From: Stratiolaelaps scimitus
Taxonomy: Eukaryota > Arthropoda > Arachnida > Mesostigmata > Laelapidae
DNA length: 64,000 nucleotides
Direction: 5' to 3'
NCBI GenBank assembly: GCA_019614645.1
Contig: JABWDB010000009.1
Coordinates: forward strand, 9,901,501-9,965,500
Part shown: piece by piece, positions 62,684 through 64,000 of the stretch
How the letters are laid out: each line of letters begins with the position of its first letter
Numbering within the stretch: position 1 is the stretch's first letter
Notes under the pieces: generated by a model
The model's database searches: none
What the model was told of the DNA's origin: nothing
Seen by the model: only the letters and a program-made list of their open reading frames with translations
Translations under genes and position numbers: made by a program

Positions 62684-63100
62684 GAGTCCATTCGGCAGTT
62701 GGCGTCCAATTCGGAATCAATTTGAGTGTGCCATTTGAACGCTGGAACGAACGCCGGCAAGGGTACATAGACGATAGGGACTTCGAGGTCATTCGAGAAG
62801 ACTCTCGTCCAAAAATTGAAAAAAACAAAAAAATAATAGTTCTACAGCGTGGAAATAATAGCTCTAGAAACAGAACCCTACAAATCCTGTCGCCAACTGA
62901 TTGCGGGTCATCTGCAGTCCCCAACAAGTTGCGAATCGATTGACATTGGCCACGATGACGCCGCCCCGCGAATTGTTGTCGAAGCCATTGAATCTCATAT
63001 TCAAATAATCTGCCCACCCATGAGCTGCGAACCCGTTCGTATGTCACGAGCACTCCCTCCGCTCTCCGCCCTCTTCTACCATAGGTTGCATAATGCATAG
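62684..63100 (+). pseudogene. Unrecognised protein-like fragment in two overlapping frames
   Basis: The first frame reads HSAVGVQFGINLSVPFERWN and EVIREDSRPKIEKNKKIIVL, and stops at 62943. The +1-shifted frame then continues with IDIGHDDAAPRIVVEAIES to a stop at 63098-63100. Two successive protein-like frames suggest a frameshifted gene or pseudogene. A 156-codon minus-strand frame covers the same bases. I do not recognise either product. Confidence 0.2.
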
Positions 63101-63943
63101 AGAACAGTGCCTCCGTATTGACATGCGAGGGATTGCCACATTACCACGCAATTCATATGTTGTAATCGCAGCTTCAACGGCTTAATTACACGCGACTGGA
63201 TGATTGGCACCGCGGATTATTGATTATTTACACCTGAGCGCATAACGAGACACAGCTTGCGTCCTATTTAGCTTCATAATGTGCGCGTATTCAGGAAACA
63301 AGGGCGTTCCGGTAAATTCTGTATTTTATCGCATATTTCATTGTAGATAGATCGGCACAATATAGAATCGTTACTAACGGGCTTGTCTCATTTTCGACAA
63401 CTTGTCTCTTACGACATCTTAGCTCGTATTCAAAGAGGGACCACTGCATGACTTGTGACTTATTGGCATCCGATGTCGTTTCGCGGAAGGCGCGCGCTTC
63501 TAGAATAATTACCTGCTGCGCATGGTTGTCGTTAATTATTATCATGGTTCGATGTGCTCGCTCACCGAACTTAGGCTTTGTCCGAAATTGTACATGAATA
63601 TACGATCTGTAAAAGATATGTACCTTGCCGGCTCGCCTGGTAGAACAATGAAGCCGTAAAAGCCTGCTGACTTACTGTTGAATGCGTTTACGGTAGCCAA
63701 GGTGGAAAGTAGTTATTAGATGCGGTCACAGTGCTAGACATTATGATATTATATATGACGCAAGAGTGCGGCAAACGCCTGCGAAAGCGCTATAGCAGAG
63801 TGTGTTAACTTTTCTCAGATTTTAGCCAGGCCGATTTCGTGCGCTTGTTTATAATGGCTCTTTTTTTTCTTACATATCGATATCTCGGGTTCTACCTCTG
63901 TGGTGATCTCTTCCATCGCTTCGACTGTTGACTATTTCTTCAG
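63101..63943. other. AT-richer DNA before the right-edge exon
   Basis: No repeat tracts or convincing open frame. It returns to the composition seen in the shot introns, which fits an intron leading to the exon at 63944. Confidence 0.4.
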
Positions 63944-64000
63944 CAGACGCTAGTGAAGTGATTCCGCAGTGGACCGTTGCGGAAATCGACGCCAGCCGGC
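63944..64000 (+). CDS. Probable partial exon of an unidentified gene, cut by window end
   Basis: A pyrimidine-rich acceptor (gactatttcttcag, ending 63943; a second AG ends at 63946) precedes a stop-free stretch. In one frame it reads DASEVIPQWTVAEIDASR. GC content jumps from the AT-rich flank and the peptide is balanced, as in real exons of this window. The product cannot be named from 18 residues. Confidence 0.4.

Noticed and set aside
1..64000. CRISPR arrays, operons, ribosome binding sites, rRNA genes
   Set aside because: The window is eukaryotic nuclear DNA. Repeats are microsatellites and no spaced-repeat array or rRNA signature was seen.

Overview
The window is eukaryotic nuclear DNA from an arthropod. 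The two recognisable genes are split into short exons with GT-AG introns, introns are AT-rich, and microsatellites are abundant. The nuclear receptor DNA-binding domain looks most like insect Hr78. A mite or other chelicerate would fit, but this is inference from general impression; no marker in the window fixes the species.

Region 1 (1-8399, + strand) is the 3' end of a spectraplakin gene (short stop/MACF family): the last spectrin-like helices, an EF-hand pair, the GAS2 microtubule-binding domain, and a Ser/Arg-rich tail with two EB1-binding S/T-x-I-P motifs. Exon boundaries were read from splice sites and reading phase. An unlisted possible alternative last exon (3338-3477) lies between the GAS2 domain and the tail. 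The final intron holds a scrap of retrotransposon.

Region 2 (8400-20721) is the interval between two convergent genes. It holds the shot 3' UTR, AT-rich DNA with TAA and TA repeats, and a decayed non-LTR retrotransposon (about 12.1-14.1 kb) with gag-like and endonuclease-like pieces.

Region 3 (20722-about 25.4 kb, - strand) is a complete or nearly complete nuclear receptor gene of the TR2/TR4/Hr78 type. Eight phase-consistent coding exons encode about 687 residues: a disordered N-terminus, a canonical two-zinc-finger DNA-binding domain, a hinge and a ligand-binding domain.

Region 4 (25.5-63.9 kb) has no gene I can name. The left part (to about 35 kb) is mixed and holds a few possible exons and two perfect or near-perfect palindromes centred on TA tracts. 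The right part (about 35-62 kb) is GC-rich and crowded with CAG/GCT/GCC/CAA triplet tracts and long TA runs. Triplet tracts and TA runs keep several frames open, so most long open frames there are artefacts. A probable partial exon enters at the right edge (from 63944, + strand).

The two firm genes serve cytoskeletal linkage (shot) and ecdysone-linked transcription (Hr78); apart from lying tail to tail, nothing in the sequence ties them functionally. I did not find a convincing new multi-gene system. The most useful leads are the possible alternative shot terminus, the retrotransposon relics, the TA-centred palindromes and a handful of splice-flanked open frames in the unannotated right half.
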